Shown here: positions 23,510 to 31,692 of the stretch, piece by piece
Layout of the letters: each line of letters starts with the position of its first letter
Numbering within the stretch: position 1 is the first letter of the stretch
NCBI GenBank assembly: GCA_902770725.1
Contig: CACXUA010000006.1
Span: 1 to 35,543, forward strand
Length of the DNA: 35,543 nt
Direction: 5' to 3'
DNA from: an uncultured Bacteroidales bacterium
Lineage (GTDB): Bacteria > Bacteroidota > Bacteroidia > Bacteroidales > Bacteroidaceae
The notes under the pieces: model-generated
Told to the model about the DNA's origin: nothing
Database searches by the model: none
The model's input: only the letters and a program-made list of their open reading frames with translations
Translations under genes and position numbers: made by a program

Positions 23510-24667
23510 ATGCAATGGATAAACAGAATACGTCAGGTTAAGATTGTCTTGATAATCTTGGCAGTTGTGCTCTGCGTGGCATCGCTCGTAGTCTCTAACT
23601 TCCTTGTGCGCGACCTTAAGGTCGAGGAGCAACGCAAGATGGAGATATGGGCCGAGGCTCTGCGTTCGTTGAATAATGCGGATGAGACTACCGACCTTAC
23701 CCTCGTGTGGAGAGTGCTGAACAGCAACAATACCATTCCCGTTGTAGTGCTCGATAGCGAAGGACGTGTACAAGACTATCGTAACATGGAGGTAGGAGCA
23801 ACGTCTGGTGCATCGCTTGACTCCTTGGTGCTTCACGAGGCTCTGTCTATGAAACAGGCAGGAAGGACAATCCGCATCAACTTCGGCGACAACGATTATA
23901 TGGAGATATGCTATGCAGACAGTCTCATCCTGACACGTCTTGCATGGTGGCCCTATGTGCAACTTGGTGTTGTGCTCATCTTCGTTGTGGTTGCCATTTT
24001 TGCTCTGCTAAGCAGTAAAAGGGCAGAACAGAACAAAGTGTGGGTAGGCCTGAGCAAGGAGACGGCACATCAGCTTGGCACTCCCATCAGCAGTCTAATG
24101 GCTTGGCATGAGGTTCTTCGGGAAACATATCCGGACGACGAACTGCTTCCCGAAATGGGAAAGGACATCAAACGCCTGCAACGCATTGCAGAACGCTTCA
24201 GCAAGATAGGCTCTCAACCAGAGCCAAAGCCCGAGAACCTCAATGAGGTGCTTAATAATGTGATGCAATACATAAGCCGCAGAACAAGCAACCGCATTAC
24301 GATGAAGTGCAACTTGCCTGCTGAGCCACTCATTGCTCCCGTCAGTGCTCCCCTGTTCGAATGGGTGATAGAGAACCTCTGCAAGAACGCTATCGACGCA
24401 ATGGAGGGCAAGGGAAGCATCACGCTTACGGCAAAGGAAGAGCTCGATTGCATCAGTGTGGAAGTCTGTGACACAGGCAAAGGCATTCCCAAGAATCGCT
24501 TCAGTTCAGTCTTTATGCCAGGTTACACGACCAAGGAACGTGGCTGGGGCTTAGGACTTTCACTTGCCAAGCGTATTGTTGAGGAGTATCACGATGGACG
24601 TATTTTCGTGAAGAATTCCGAAATTGGAAAGGGTACAACGTTCCGTGTAGAACTCAAAAAGCGCTGA
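23510..24667 (+). CDS. Sensor histidine kinase, orphan
   Basis: Length is 385 residues. Two membrane segments (about 11-29 and 148-168) frame a short extracytoplasmic sensor region of about 115 residues without a recognised fold. There is no HAMP domain. The dimerisation box has phospho-acceptor His187 in KETAHQLGTPIS. The ATPase domain has an N box (ENLCKNAIDAM, Asn293), DTGKGIP (321-327) and GWGLGL (345-350). No response regulator is encoded next to it. It is divergent from the C11 peptidase and is followed by yceD, which has its own promoter. Its signal and partner are unknown. Confidence 0.92.
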   Translation: MQWINRIRQVKIVLIILAVVLCVASLVVSNFLVRDLKVEEQRKMEIWAEALRSLNNADETTDLTLVWRVLNSNNTIPVVVLDSEGRVQDYRNMEVGATSGASLDSLVLHEALSMKQAGRTIRINFGDNDYMEICYADSLILTRLAWWPYVQLGVVLIFVVVAIFALLSSKRAEQNKVWVGLSKETAHQLGTPISSLMAWHEVLRETYPDDELLPEMGKDIKRLQRIAERFSKIGSQPEPKPENLNEVLNNVMQYISRRTSNRITMKCNLPAEPLIAPVSAPLFEWVIENLCKNAIDAMEGKGSITLTAKEELDCISVEVCDTGKGIPKNRFSSVFMPGYTTKERGWGLGLSLAKRIVEEYHDGRIFVKNSEIGKGTTFRVELKKR

Positions 24668-24716
24668 TAAGGCATTTTTTTCGTGCCAAAGTTGTACAAG
24701 TAATTGATTTTTTTAC

Positions 24717-24724
24717 TAATTTTG
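24717..24724 (+). promoter_or_regulatory. -7 box of the yceD-rpmF-fabH-era operon
   Basis: TAATTTTG fits TAnnTTTG. The yceD ATG (24732) is only seven bases past the box, so the leader would be about 0-5 bases. The nearest TTG upstream is 22 bases away, a little far. Confidence 0.65.
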
Positions 24725-24731
24725 CAGCCCG

Positions 24732-25217
24732 ATGGGAAAACTGGACGGTTATATAGTTGATTTGAAAGGTCTTTCCTCTGATACTGTGTCGTACCATTGG
24801 AAGGCTGACAATGACTTCTTCTCCGCCGTTCAGGGATCTGAAATCAAGGCTGGTTCGCTCGATGTTGCATTACGGGTGAAACAGACATCTGGCACCTTTG
24901 AGCTGGAGTTCCAGCTGAAGGGCGAGGTGGAAGTAACTTGCGACCGCTGCCTTGAACCAATGTCCCAACCCATCGACGCCCTGTGCACGTTGCGTGTCAA
25001 GATGGGCGAAGAGTATGCCGACGACGGCGATGTCGTCACCATCCCGGAGCGGGAAGGCATCATCAACGTGGCCTGGAACATCTACGAGTTCGCAGCTCTG
25101 CAGATACCTCTGCGTCACGTGCATCCCGACTGCCCTTCTTTGACTTCGATGGAAGAAGAGAAGGAAAGCGACCCAAGATGGGACGAACTAAAGAAAATAT
25201 TACATAACAATAAATAA
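24732..25217 (+). CDS. yceD: YceD/DUF177 family protein
   Basis: Length is 161 residues. DUF177 proteins are encoded next to rpmF in most bacteria; in plants and E. coli they have been tied to 23S rRNA accumulation. The CDRC motif (Cys70, Cys73) after GEVEVTC is the family signature. rpmF follows after eight bases, so the two are co-transcribed. Start chosen at the ATG seven bases after the promoter box. Confidence 0.9.
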   Translation: MGKLDGYIVDLKGLSSDTVSYHWKADNDFFSAVQGSEIKAGSLDVALRVKQTSGTFELEFQLKGEVEVTCDRCLEPMSQPIDALCTLRVKMGEEYADDGDVVTIPEREGIINVAWNIYEFAALQIPLRHVHPDCPSLTSMEEEKESDPRWDELKKILHNNK

Positions 25218-25225
25218 TTAAAGAA

Positions 25226-25405
25226 ATGGCACATCCAAAAAGAAGACAGTCCAAGACCAGGACTCTCAAAAGAAGAACTCACGACAAGGCAGTAGCTCCC
25301 GCATTGGCAGTATGTCCTAACTGCGGCGAGTTCCACATCTATCACACCGTTTGCCCTGCTTGCGGTTACTATCGCGGCAAGGTGGCCATCGAGAAAGAGG
25401 CTTAA
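25226..25405 (+). CDS. rpmF: 50S ribosomal protein L32
   Basis: A 59-residue protein beginning MAHPKRRQSKTRTLKRR. The zinc-ribbon cysteines are CPNC (Cys30, Cys33) and CPAC (Cys43, Cys46). This is the C+ form of L32. It lies between yceD and fabH, the usual place in Bacteroidetes. Confidence 0.97.
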   Translation: MAHPKRRQSKTRTLKRRTHDKAVAPALAVCPNCGEFHIYHTVCPACGYYRGKVAIEKEA

Positions 25406-25408
25406 AGA

Positions 25409-26494
25409 TTGGAACAGATTAATGCCGTCATAACTGGTGTGGGCGGATACGTGCCCGACTACATCCTCGATAACGAAGAGATGTCGAGGATTGTGGATAC
25501 CAGCGATGAGTGGATAATGGAGAGGATTGGCGTCAAGACACGCCACATCCTCAAGCCTGAGCAAGGCAGCGGTACTTCGTACATGATGACGAGGGCCGTT
25601 GCTCAGCTTTTGCGTAAGACTGGGGCAGATCCCGACAGCATTGAACTCGTCATCTGCGCCACCACGACGCCCGACTACCATTTCCCTTCTACGGCGTCGC
25701 TCGTCATTGGCAATTGTGGGCTGAACAATGCTTTCGGTTACGACATGGAGGCAGCCTGTGCAAGCTTCCTTTATGGAATGGAGGCAGGAGCGGCCTATAT
25801 CCGTTCGGGTCGCTACAAGCGCATCATCGTTTGTGGCGGCGACCACATGAGCTCGATGACCAATTATGAGGACCGTAATTCATGTCCTATTTTCGGCGAT
25901 GGCGCTGCTTGCGTCATGATGGAAGCCACGACGGAAGAGGTCGGCCTCATGGATGGTTACTATCGTGTTGACGGCAAGGGTTACCAGCCTCTCCATATGG
26001 CAGCAGGCGGTTCTGCCAAGATGCCGAGCCACGAGACCGTAGATGCCCGCGAACATTTCGTCTATCAGGAAGGCCGTGCGGTGTATAAGCATGCCGTTCT
26101 CGACATGACGAGCGCCGTCAAGACCATCGTCAAGCGCAACAATCTGACGAAGGAAGACATCGCTTGGGTTGTGCCTCATCAGGCCAATATCAATATCGAG
26201 GTTTCCGTCGCTCAGCGCATAGGCATCGAGAAAGACCATATCATGATCAACATCGACCACATGGCCAACACCAGTGGCGGCACGCTTCCCCTTTGTCTTT
26301 GGGAGTACGAGCCGCAGCTCAAGAAGGGCGACAAACTCGTCTTTACAGCATTTGGCGCTGGCTTCACCTGGGGCGCAAGCTACATGATATGGGGTTACGA
26401 TGGTGCGAAAGAAGCAGCCAAGGAGCCTGCACAGTTCTATAAGGAAGGACTGATGACTAGGGAAGAATGGTACAAGCTTCGCCAAAATGTTTAA
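25409..26494 (+). CDS. fabH: 3-oxoacyl-ACP synthase III
   Basis: Starts fatty-acid synthesis by condensing acetyl-CoA (or a branched starter) with malonyl-ACP. Length is 361 residues. The catalytic triad is Cys117 (EAACASF), His257 (PHQANI) and Asn287 (MANTSGG). The start codon is a TTG three bases after the rpmF stop; it gives MEQINAVITGVGGYVP, the N-terminus expected for Bacteroidetes FabH, and no ATG lies in frame nearby. The stop overlaps the era start by eight bases. plsX, which separates rpmF and fabH in many other phyla, is absent. Confidence 0.95.
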   Translation: MEQINAVITGVGGYVPDYILDNEEMSRIVDTSDEWIMERIGVKTRHILKPEQGSGTSYMMTRAVAQLLRKTGADPDSIELVICATTTPDYHFPSTASLVIGNCGLNNAFGYDMEAACASFLYGMEAGAAYIRSGRYKRIIVCGGDHMSSMTNYEDRNSCPIFGDGAACVMMEATTEEVGLMDGYYRVDGKGYQPLHMAAGGSAKMPSHETVDAREHFVYQEGRAVYKHAVLDMTSAVKTIVKRNNLTKEDIAWVVPHQANINIEVSVAQRIGIEKDHIMINIDHMANTSGGTLPLCLWEYEPQLKKGDKLVFTAFGAGFTWGASYMIWGYDGAKEAAKEPAQFYKEGLMTREEWYKLRQNV

Positions 26495-27368
26495 GTCTGG
26501 CTTTGTTAATATCGTAGGCAACCCGAATGTCGGGAAGTCAACGCTCATGAACCTTTTGGTTGGTGAGCGCATTTCTATTGCTACCTTCAAGGCACAGACC
26601 ACTCGACATCGCATCATGGGCATCCTCAATACGCCCGAGATGCAGATATGTTTCAGCGACACCCCAGGCGTCTTGAAGCCCAACTACAAGTTGCAAGAGC
26701 AGATGCTTCAGTTCAGCGAGAGTGCCTTGCAGGATGCCGACGTCTTGCTCTACGTCACCGATATGGTGGAGACGCCCGACAAGAACAGCGATTTCCTCGA
26801 TAAAGTCAAGAAGCAGAAGGCACCCATCCTTGTGCTCATCAACAAGATAGACCTTAGCGACCAGAAGGCTCTGACCGAGAAGGTCGAGCTTTGGCACGAG
26901 GCATTGCCCGAGGCAGAGATTATCCCCATCAGCGCATTGCACAAGTTCAATATTGATAACGTGCTGAAGCGCATACAGGAACTCCTGCCCGAGTCGCCCG
27001 CCTATTTCGACAAAGACCAGTGGACCGACAAACCTGCTCGCTTCTTCGTCACCGAAATCATCCGCGAAAAGATACTCCTCTATTATGATAAGGAAATACC
27101 TTATAGTGTGGAAGTTGTAGTCGAACAGTTCAAGGAGACGGACCGGAACATCCGCATCAGCGCGGTTATCTTCGTGGAAAGGGAGTCGCAGAAGGGCATC
27201 ATCATCGGTCATCAAGGCGTCGCCTTGAAGCGCGTCTCGACCGAGGCACGCAAGAGCCTGGAGAAGTTCTTCGGCAAGAGCATCTTCCTCGAGGTCTTCG
27301 TCAAGGTCGATAAAGACTGGCGACAGAGCGACAGAGCCATGAAGGCATACGGATATAATTTGGACTGA
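26487..27368 (+). CDS. era: GTPase Era
   Basis: Ribosome-assembly GTPase that binds the 3' end of 16S rRNA. Length is 293 residues. GNPNVGKST (11-19) is the P-loop, DTPG (58-61) is G3, NKID (119-122) is G4 and ISAL is G5. The KH RNA-binding domain is at about 200-285, with GIIIGHQGVALKRV. Its ATG overlaps the end of fabH by eight bases. A run of seven 7-base repeats starts at its last stop-codon base and runs to the purN start. Confidence 0.97.
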   Translation: MFKSGFVNIVGNPNVGKSTLMNLLVGERISIATFKAQTTRHRIMGILNTPEMQICFSDTPGVLKPNYKLQEQMLQFSESALQDADVLLYVTDMVETPDKNSDFLDKVKKQKAPILVLINKIDLSDQKALTEKVELWHEALPEAEIIPISALHKFNIDNVLKRIQELLPESPAYFDKDQWTDKPARFFVTEIIREKILLYYDKEIPYSVEVVVEQFKETDRNIRISAVIFVERESQKGIIIGHQGVALKRVSTEARKSLEKFFGKSIFLEVFVKVDKDWRQSDRAMKAYGYNLD

Positions 27369-27416
27369 CAACAGACAATAGACAACAGACAACGAACAAC
27401 AGACAACGGACAAATG
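27368..27416. repeat. Seven perfect-phase heptamers filling the era-purN gap
   Basis: ACAACAG, ACAATAG, ACAACAG, ACAACGA, ACAACAG, ACAACGG, ACAAATG. The first base is the last base of the era stop codon and the last three are the purN ATG. There is no other sequence between the two genes, so purN must be translated from this array. The same unit, reverse-complemented, encodes the signal peptide core of the M60-like gene at 28232-28259. Confidence 0.95.
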
Positions 27417-27989
27417 ACAAGCATCGCTATTTTCGTGTCCGGCAGCGGCACCAATTGTGAGAACCTGATACGCCATTTCGAGCATTCCGACGCGGTGAAA
27501 TGTGCGTTGGTCGTCAGCAACAAGCCCGACGCCTATGCCTTGGTGCGAGCTGAGCGACTGGGCGTACCCACGGCTGTCATCACGAAAGCACAGCTTGCCA
27601 ATCCCGATGAGACGCTGCCCTTACTCGAGAGCTACGGCATCGAGTTCATCGTGCTGGCAGGCTTCCTGCCGCTCATTCCAGCCTACCTCATCGAGGCCTT
27701 CCTCCGCAAGATAATAAACCTGCATCCAGCCCTGCTGCCCAAATTTGGCGGGAAGGGTATGTGGGGACACCATGTCCACGAAGCCGTTAAGGCTGCCGGC
27801 GAGACCGAGACAGGCATGACAGTTCATTACGTTACCCCCGTTTGCGACTCGGGCGAGATTATTGCACAGTTCCGCACAAGCCTCTCCCCTTCTGATAGCG
27901 TCGATGACATAGCAGAGAAAGAACATCAACTGGAGATGGAACACTTCCCCAAGGTCGTCGAAAAGGTAATCTCCGAATTGGAGAAATAG
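27414..27989 (+). CDS. purN: Phosphoribosylglycinamide formyltransferase
   Basis: Third step of purine synthesis: formyl transfer from 10-formyl-tetrahydrofolate to GAR. Length is 191 residues. SGSGTN (9-14) binds phosphate. The catalytic Asn102, His104 (INLHPALLPKFGGKG) and Asp145 (PVCDSGEI) are all present. It follows era by 45 bases of heptamer repeats and is closed by a terminator at 28011-28035. In many Bacteroidetes der (engA) follows era; here it is purN. Confidence 0.95.
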   Translation: MTSIAIFVSGSGTNCENLIRHFEHSDAVKCALVVSNKPDAYALVRAERLGVPTAVITKAQLANPDETLPLLESYGIEFIVLAGFLPLIPAYLIEAFLRKIINLHPALLPKFGGKGMWGHHVHEAVKAAGETETGMTVHYVTPVCDSGEIIAQFRTSLSPSDSVDDIAEKEHQLEMEHFPKVVEKVISELEK

Positions 27990-28010
27990 AGAAAAGAAGC
28001 AGAATAATAG

Positions 28011-28035
28011 AAGGAGCCGTTGAGGCTCCTTTTTT
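28011..28035 (+). terminator. Intrinsic terminator after purN
   Basis: AAGGAGCC (28011-28018) pairs with GGCTCCTT (28024-28031) around a 5-base loop, followed by TTTT. It closes the yceD-rpmF-fabH-era-purN run 22 bases after the purN stop codon. Confidence 0.92.
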
Positions 28036-28133
28036 GTGAATAAAGTCCCAGCACTCTTTTGCCTGAAGAGGCGGTGACCTGAGCCCTTGCGGCATTCATT
28101 CTTCCTTTTCCCGTTATTTTTGCCTCTTTCTCT

Positions 28134-28163
28134 TGCAGGGTTCATTAGAAAAAAGTAAATTTG
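28134..28163 (+). promoter_or_regulatory. Promoter of the first M60-like peptidase gene
   Basis: TTG (28134-28136), exactly 19 bases, TAAATTTG (28156-28163), then a 29-base A-rich leader to the ATG at 28193. A complete match to the Bacteroidetes consensus. Confidence 0.85.
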
Positions 28164-28192
28164 CGTGCGAGAAACTATAAACTAACACAAAT

Positions 28193-31100
28193 ATGAATCA
28201 GAAAATCTACACAAAATGCCTTAGACTACTGTTGTCTGTGGTCTGTTGTCTGTTGTCTGCCAACCTCTGGGCTGTGACGGAAATCAACGTCGAGACGGCC
28301 GGTACGCTGTCCTCCTTGCTTACGAGCACCGATAAGGAGCTGAAGGTGACGGGTGTCATCAATGGGTCGGACATTAAGTACATGCGTCAGCTCGTTGTGG
28401 CTGGTACGGTGACGAAGCTCGACTGGTCGGGCGTTCGCATCGTGGCTGGCGGCGAAGCCTATACAGGAAGCTTCGTGGCGAAAGCCGACGAGATAGGCGA
28501 GCAGATGTTCTACGAATGCTCGAAACTCGAATCGATCGTGCTGCCCCAAGGCATCACAGCTATCCAGACCAATGCGTTCGCCAGAACGGGACTGAAAGCC
28601 ATCGACATCCCCAGCACGGTCAGGGTGCTTGGCGGCGATGCCTTCGCCTATTGCAGCGCGCTGGAGACGGTCGTCATCGGGCGTAAGGTAAGCCAGCTTT
28701 ACCAAGGCGTCTTCTATAGTTCCAACGTCAAGACAGCCTACGTGAAGCCTGCCACGCCTCCCAGCACGCCAGCGTACCTCTTCTCTTCGAGCCCGAAGAT
28801 TTATGTCTATAGCGAATCTTTAGCCGATTACAGGACGTCCAGTTGGAAGGACTATGGCACCATCTACGGCGGTTTGGAGAATACCTATCCAGTGGAACTT
28901 GACCCCAACGACGTTGCCAAGATGCTGTGCGGCGACTTCTTCGAGGATGCTGCCTGCACCCAGCTGAAGGCCGAATACCAGGCGATGAGCGACGAGGAAC
29001 TGACGGCAGCCCTCACTGCTGTCGGCATGCCTGATTTTATGGTCAGCATTGCCATCAAGATTAAGAACCAGGCGTGGGCAAGCTATGAGCAGGACTTCCG
29101 CATCCACGACTACAAGCCCTATAGCGACGCCAACTACTGGAACGACAAGATGATGAGCAGCGGCGGCTCCTATATGGGCAACCCGACAGGCATCTATGCC
29201 CAGAACGATGGCGACGAAATCTATGTCTTCGTAGATGATGATGTGCCGAGCGATGCAACGCTCTACTTCGCTGGCTGTGTGGAGAACCAGCTCGTAACGA
29301 ATGCCAAGACGGGAATCAAACTGACGAAAGGCCTCAATATCATCGACGGCACGAAGAATGCCCTCTACTATGTTGTCTATGTGGCCGACACGAAGAGCAT
29401 GACCAAGACCCTCAGCGAGTGGCCCGACATCAAGATACATATCGAGGGCGGCAAGGTGAATGGCTACTACGACATCAGCCGTCATAGCGATGCCGAGTAC
29501 AAAGCCCTCCGCAATGCTTCGACGCTCGGTCGCTTCACTGTTCGCGGAGAACATTCCCTCATTCACCTCAAGACAGCTTCTTTCAAGACCGTCTTCCCCA
29601 ACACTGTTGACAAGAGTATCTGCTGGTACGATAGCGTCGCTGTGTGGGAGAAGGATTTGATGGGCATGACGGAGGCTGTGGCTACTGGAAAGAAGGCGGG
29701 CTACCCGTGGTATCTGACGGGTGGCGAAGCGATCTATCCCCTCTATTACAACAACCCGAATTTCGCAATTGAAGGCGAACCTGAAGATGCCGGCTATGCC
29801 AACTCGAGCGGCTACCGCGTGTCGTACAACGGCATCGACTGCATCAAGAACTGCCTCAATGCTCTGAACCCCAACATGGACGACTGGTGCGCAGGTCATG
29901 AATGCGGCCATAACAACCAGAGAGCTATCAACGTGGAAGGTTGCACCGAGGCGTCGAACAATGTCTTCTCGAACCTCGTTCGCTACCTTGATGGTCTCAA
30001 TGCATCGGGCGGCTCGACGTTGGCTACCGTCATGGACGAATATGCGCGTCGCGTGCCGTTCTATTTTAGAGACGTGAACAGTAGGCTTCGCATGTACTGG
30101 AACTTCTATCTCTATTATCACCTTGGGCAGAAGAACACATCCTTCTATCCGGAACTCTTCAAGGCGCTTCGCAAAGACCCATTGGTTCTGTATAATAGCA
30201 GCAACAACAATAACGGAGGCTTGAAGTTCGTGCGCAAGGTTTGCGAAGTGGCTCAGGAGGACCTGACCGATTTCTTCGATATCTGGGGTTTCTTCGAACC
30301 CATTAAGGTTGGTTCCAAGATTGAGGACTACGGCGTACATCCTATTGCCGTGACAAAGACCAACATTAATGCCACGAAGGCCAACATCGCAAAATACGAG
30401 AAGAAGAACCGCGAGATTATCTTCGTTGAAGACCGTGCCGACTTTGTCCCCTCGACAGGTTTCCTCACGCCGGTAGGTCAGCAGAGGAATGGTTCTAACC
30501 AAGTCGGTCAATGTGGCGAGTTGGGGCAGTTCTGGGATTATTGGGCAGAGAATTACCAGCCATCGGAATATGGATATCTGTGGGCTGATAGTCTCTATGC
30601 TTTCGAGGGCAGCGGAGGCTTGGGCTTCCTTATGCTTGATGCCGACGACAATGTTAAGTTTGCCGCCAATGCCAAGAATATTTGCATCCCGACGAACGTG
30701 GGAAGACCAGAGAAGGACTTTACGATTTATTCTCTTGATTCTGATGGTGCCCTGCACGAGGTTACGAAGATAGGCGGTGCTACTGAACTCGTCAATGTTC
30801 CGCTTGCAGGAAGACTGGAAACAACGCTGACGAACAATAAGGTTATCAAACTTGTTGTCACCGGAAAGATTAACGGAAAGGACATCAAGTACATGCGTCA
30901 GCTCATCAACGAGGGCAACCTCCTGAACATTGACCTTACGGATGCCAGGGTTGTTGCGGGTGGCGGATACTATTACCAGACCTATGGAACCTCCACGAAC
31001 AATATGGGTAACTATTGCTTCCACGACTTCAAGAAGCCCATCTCCATCAAATTGCCCGAAACGATTACCACAATTGGTTCGAATGCTTTCTCTGGGTCTA

Positions 31101-31573
31101 GTATCAAGAAGATAATAATCCCCGATAAGGTTACTTCGATTGGTGGCGATGCCTTTGCTTACTGCAATCATTTGGATGTTGTGCTTATCGGTAAGGGCGT
31201 CAGGACGATGGACCAAGGTGTGTTCTATAGCACATCCGCCAAGGAAGTCTATATCAAGGCGACCACACCGCCAAATCTGACGGGCGTTACAGATTATCTG
31301 TTCTCTGGAAAGGATCGCCTCATCCATGTTTACGAGAGTTCCCTCACCGCTTACAAAAACAAAGGTTGGGACAAATACGGCACCCTCGTGGGCGACCTTA
31401 CAGATGATATGGCTGATGGCATAGAGGCTATTGAAGCAGACCAAGACGTGAACGATGCTCAAACCTCTGTGTTCAGAGATGCTACCTACGACCTGATGGG
31501 CCGCAGAGTAAGTGAACTGAAGCCGGGCACCATTTATATCAGGAACGGCAAAAAGTTCATGATGACGAAGTAA
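28193..31573 (+). CDS. Secreted M60-like metallopeptidase between two BspA-type LRR blocks (copy 1)
   Basis: Length is 1126 residues. Signal peptide about 1-27 (ends ANLWA). First BspA-type LRR block at about 30-225 (IGEQMFYECSKLESI..., GGDAFAYCSALETVVIG). M60-like region at about 245-840 with the zinc motif HECGH (569-573) and the downstream Glu586 in GCTEASNN, fitting HExxH-X(8-28)-E. Second LRR block at about 890-1085, clearly homologous to the first: both contain DIKYMRQL, GGDAFAYC, DQGVFYS/YQGVFYS and end KYGT/DYGT...GDL/GGL. The tail DLMGRRVSELKPG...GKK matches others in the window. M60-like enzymes include mucin and glycoprotein peptidases; that is the likely role, with the LRR blocks perhaps for binding. 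It has its own promoter; a paralogue follows. Confidence 0.9.
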   Translation: MNQKIYTKCLRLLLSVVCCLLSANLWAVTEINVETAGTLSSLLTSTDKELKVTGVINGSDIKYMRQLVVAGTVTKLDWSGVRIVAGGEAYTGSFVAKADEIGEQMFYECSKLESIVLPQGITAIQTNAFARTGLKAIDIPSTVRVLGGDAFAYCSALETVVIGRKVSQLYQGVFYSSNVKTAYVKPATPPSTPAYLFSSSPKIYVYSESLADYRTSSWKDYGTIYGGLENTYPVELDPNDVAKMLCGDFFEDAACTQLKAEYQAMSDEELTAALTAVGMPDFMVSIAIKIKNQAWASYEQDFRIHDYKPYSDANYWNDKMMSSGGSYMGNPTGIYAQNDGDEIYVFVDDDVPSDATLYFAGCVENQLVTNAKTGIKLTKGLNIIDGTKNALYYVVYVADTKSMTKTLSEWPDIKIHIEGGKVNGYYDISRHSDAEYKALRNASTLGRFTVRGEHSLIHLKTASFKTVFPNTVDKSICWYDSVAVWEKDLMGMTEAVATGKKAGYPWYLTGGEAIYPLYYNNPNFAIEGEPEDAGYANSSGYRVSYNGIDCIKNCLNALNPNMDDWCAGHECGHNNQRAINVEGCTEASNNVFSNLVRYLDGLNASGGSTLATVMDEYARRVPFYFRDVNSRLRMYWNFYLYYHLGQKNTSFYPELFKALRKDPLVLYNSSNNNNGGLKFVRKVCEVAQEDLTDFFDIWGFFEPIKVGSKIEDYGVHPIAVTKTNINATKANIAKYEKKNREIIFVEDRADFVPSTGFLTPVGQQRNGSNQVGQCGELGQFWDYWAENYQPSEYGYLWADSLYAFEGSGGLGFLMLDADDNVKFAANAKNICIPTNVGRPEKDFTIYSLDSDGALHEVTKIGGATELVNVPLAGRLETTLTNNKVIKLVVTGKINGKDIKYMRQLINEGNLLNIDLTDARVVAGGGYYYQTYGTSTNNMGNYCFHDFKKPISIKLPETITTIGSNAFSGSSIKKIIIPDKVTSIGGDAFAYCNHLDVVLIGKGVRTMDQGVFYSTSAKEVYIKATTPPNLTGVTDYLFSGKDRLIHVYESSLTAYKNKGWDKYGTLVGDLTDDMADGIEAIEADQDVNDAQTSVFRDATYDLMGRRVSELKPGTIYIRNGKKFMMTK
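28232..28259. repeat. Heptamer repeat encoding the signal peptide core of the M60-like protein
   Basis: Four in-phase units: TTGTCTG, TGGTCTG, TTGTCTG, TTGTCTG. They encode residues 14-22 (LSVVCCLLS), the hydrophobic core of the signal peptide. The unit is the reverse complement of the era-purN repeat (CAGACAA). Confidence 0.92.
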
Positions 31574-31594
31574 ACGAGTGACGTTTGGAAACGA

Positions 31595-31682
31595 GGCACG
31601 CCAAGTTGCTCAACTTGACGTGCCATCTTTACCAATTCGACGTGCCATGTTTGCCAACGCGGCAGGCCGCGTTTTCAAGTTA
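31595..31682. repeat. 22-base-period palindromic array E
   Basis: Four contiguous 22-base steps start at 31595, 31617, 31639 and 31661. Heads are GGCACGCC, GACGTGCC, GACGTGCC and GGCAGGCC; the middles are AGTTGCTCAA, TCTTTACCAA, TGTTTGCCAA and CGTTTTCAAG. The second and third units are the closest pair. GGCACGcCAAGTTG (31595-31608) folds on CAACTTGaCGTGCC (31611-31624) with one mismatch. It lies between the two M60-like genes. Confidence 0.85.
31656..31675 (+). terminator. Likely terminator between the two M60-like genes
   Basis: AACGCGG (31656-31662) pairs with CCGCGTT (31667-31673) around CAGG, and the stem runs into TTTT. It is the last part of array E and lies 82 bases after the first M60-like stop. 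No TAnnTTTG box is visible between it and the second gene (17 bases), so the second gene may depend on read-through. Confidence 0.6.
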
Positions 31683-31692
31683 AACAAACTGT

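Noticed and set aside
23438-23962. N-terminal extension of the C11 peptidase frame
   Set aside because: The extension overlaps the histidine kinase gene, and the lipoprotein signal and promoter fix the start at 23437.
28820-31462. 880-codon open frame antisense to M60-like copy 1
   Set aside because: It is a mirror of a strongly supported secreted peptidase gene; the translated sequence is Val/Ile/Ala/His-rich without any domain.
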